Assembly: GCA_029778935.1 (NCBI GenBank)
Contig: JAKPBM010000141.1
Location: forward strand, 1-6,289
Origin: Bacillota bacterium
Lineage (GTDB): Bacteria > Bacillota > Clostridia > Oscillospirales > QAMX01
Length of the DNA: 6,289 bases
Direction of reading: 5' to 3'
Numbering within the stretch: position 1 is the first letter of the stretch; each line of letters opens with the position of its first letter. The notes below the pieces were generated by a model. It was given only the letters and a program-made list of their open reading frames with translations. It was not told the DNA's origin and did no database searches. A program made the translations under genes and the position numbers. Positions 5,382 through 6,289 of this stretch are shown here, piece by piece.

Positions 5382-6289
5382 GTGAAATCCCTGTGCCGGA
5401 CTATTTTGGATATGCCGGAGTTTGCCGGCCTGAAAAGCCGATTGGAAGGCTCGGGCGGGGTGACGATGGTGTGCGGCGTGCCGCCCGCCTTTCGCGCCAT
5501 CCTGGCCGCCGCCATCCGGCGGGAAACGGGCCGGTTTACGGCGATTCTGTGCGCCACCGACGCGGCGGCGACGGCCATGGCGGGGGACGTTTCGTTCTTC
5601 TCCGGCCTGGAAGGCGTCGTTTTGCCCGGCCGCGAGCCGGTGTTCTACCCGGTGGAAGGGATTTCCCGCTCCTTTGAACAGCAGCGGCTGGCGGTGTTCC
5701 ACCAGGTGCTGCAGGGGCAGGCGGGCTTTCTCATCGCCACGCCGGAAGCCCTTATGCTGCGCACCGTCCCGCCGGCACTGCTCAAAGAATCCGTCATCAA
5801 ACTGGCCGTGGACGAAGACTATCCCATGGACGAACTCACGGAAAAACTCGTTGCCATGGGCTACCGCCGGGCCGACCAGGTGGAAGGCCCGGGCCAGTTT
5901 GCCCGCAGAGGCGGCATTCTCGACGTGTTTCCCGCCCAGCTAAGCCAGCCCGTCCGCATTGAGTTTTTCGGCGACACCGTCGACGCCATGGGCGTGTTCA
6001 ACCCTGTTTCCCAGCGGCGGACGGACAATCTGCGCCGGGTGGAAATCCTGCCGGCGGGGGAAGTCGTTCCCGCCATGGCCCCGGGGGGACTGGCAGTGCT
6101 TGCGGAAAAGGTGAGAAACCTTTTAAAGGGCAAAAAGAACGTGCCCCAGAAGCTGTCGGAAACCATTGCGGCGGACGCGGCGGCCCTGGAAAACAACACG
6201 CCCCTTACGGCGGCAGACCGGTACCTGCCGCTGATCTACCCCGATTTTGCCTGCGCTTTGGACTATTTGCCCGAAGACACGGTGTTTCT
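5382..6289 (+). CDS. mfd: Transcription-repair coupling factor Mfd, N-terminal part (runs off window)
   Basis: The reading frame opens with GTG and stays open to the last base, giving 302 codons of a protein usually about 1,100-1,200 residues long. Mfd is a cytoplasmic ATP-dependent translocase that removes RNA polymerase stalled at DNA lesions and recruits UvrA for nucleotide excision repair. The part seen is the UvrB-like N-terminal module. PGREPVFYPVEGISRSFEQQ (82-101) corresponds to the LP.WE..PY segment of relatives; IATPEALMLRTVPP (118-131) follows. The diagnostic GQFARRGGILDVFP (171-184) leads into VRIEFFGDTVDAMGVFNP (191-208), shared by Mfd and UvrB. The absence of a Walker A (P-loop) motif near the start separates it from UvrB, which has one there. 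The RNA-polymerase-interacting domain, helicase motor and C-terminal domain would lie to the right of the window. No frameshift or internal stop is seen. It follows a 151-bp gap holding a putative promoter and a hairpin, so it is probably transcribed at least partly apart from the genes upstream. Confidence 0.95.
   Translation, partial: MKSLCRTILDMPEFAGLKSRLEGSGGVTMVCGVPPAFRAILAAAIRRETGRFTAILCATDAAATAMAGDVSFFSGLEGVVLPGREPVFYPVEGISRSFEQQRLAVFHQVLQGQAGFLIATPEALMLRTVPPALLKESVIKLAVDEDYPMDELTEKLVAMGYRRADQVEGPGQFARRGGILDVFPAQLSQPVRIEFFGDTVDAMGVFNPVSQRRTDNLRRVEILPAGEVVPAMAPGGLAVLAEKVRNLLKGKKNVPQKLSETIAADAAALENNTPLTAADRYLPLIYPDFACALDYLPEDTVF

Noticed and set aside
5291..5677. A 128-codon plus-strand frame starting in the mfd leader, considered as a leader peptide or small gene
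   Set aside because: It has no ribosome binding site, its ATG overlaps the end of the -10 box and would fall upstream of the expected transcript start, and most of it overlaps mfd out of frame.
1..6289. Mobile elements, CRISPR arrays, tRNA/rRNA genes, phage or defence systems
   Set aside because: No regularly spaced repeats, transposase or integrase motifs, tRNA cloverleaf or rRNA sequence was seen; the window reads as ordinary chromosome.

Overview
The window is 6.3 kb of G+C-rich (roughly 60% by eye), densely coding bacterial DNA with every convincing gene on the + strand. AAAGGAG/AGGAGG ribosome binding sites, a sporulation-type D,D-carboxypeptidase, and short gaps and overlaps between genes suggest an anaerobic member of the Bacillota. 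A G+C-rich lineage such as the Negativicutes or a G+C-rich clostridial group would fit, but this is a weak inference because no rRNA or lineage-specific marker is present.

Layout: bases 1-74 hold a strong 13-bp hairpin and the ribosome binding site of the first gene. Next come an FGGY-family sugar kinase, probably a gluconokinase (75-1526), and a short-form malic enzyme (1556-2728). These are followed by a secreted, membrane-anchored penicillin-binding D-alanyl-D-alanine carboxypeptidase (2770-4200). It overlaps by 11 bp a polytopic membrane protein of no recognised family that ends in an acidic, partly repetitive tail (4190-5230). The gaps of 29 and 41 bp and the overlap make 75-5230 look like a single transcription unit, although the functions are mixed: two carbon-metabolism enzymes, then two cell-envelope proteins.

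Bases 5231-5381 are the only real intergenic region. It contains a perfect TATAAT box followed within 8 bases by a bidirectional terminator-like hairpin, then an AGGAGG site. After it begins mfd, the transcription-repair coupling factor, starting with GTG at 5382 and running off the end of the window; only its UvrB-like N-terminal part is present.

The kinase would make 6-phosphogluconate (or another sugar phosphate) and malic enzyme would make pyruvate and NAD(P)H, so both feed central carbon metabolism. The carboxypeptidase trims peptidoglycan stem peptides; the membrane protein is translationally linked to it and may share its location. I see no mobile element, CRISPR array, tRNA, rRNA or defence system. 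The parts least explained by known families are the acidic-tailed membrane protein and the promoter/hairpin leader of mfd.
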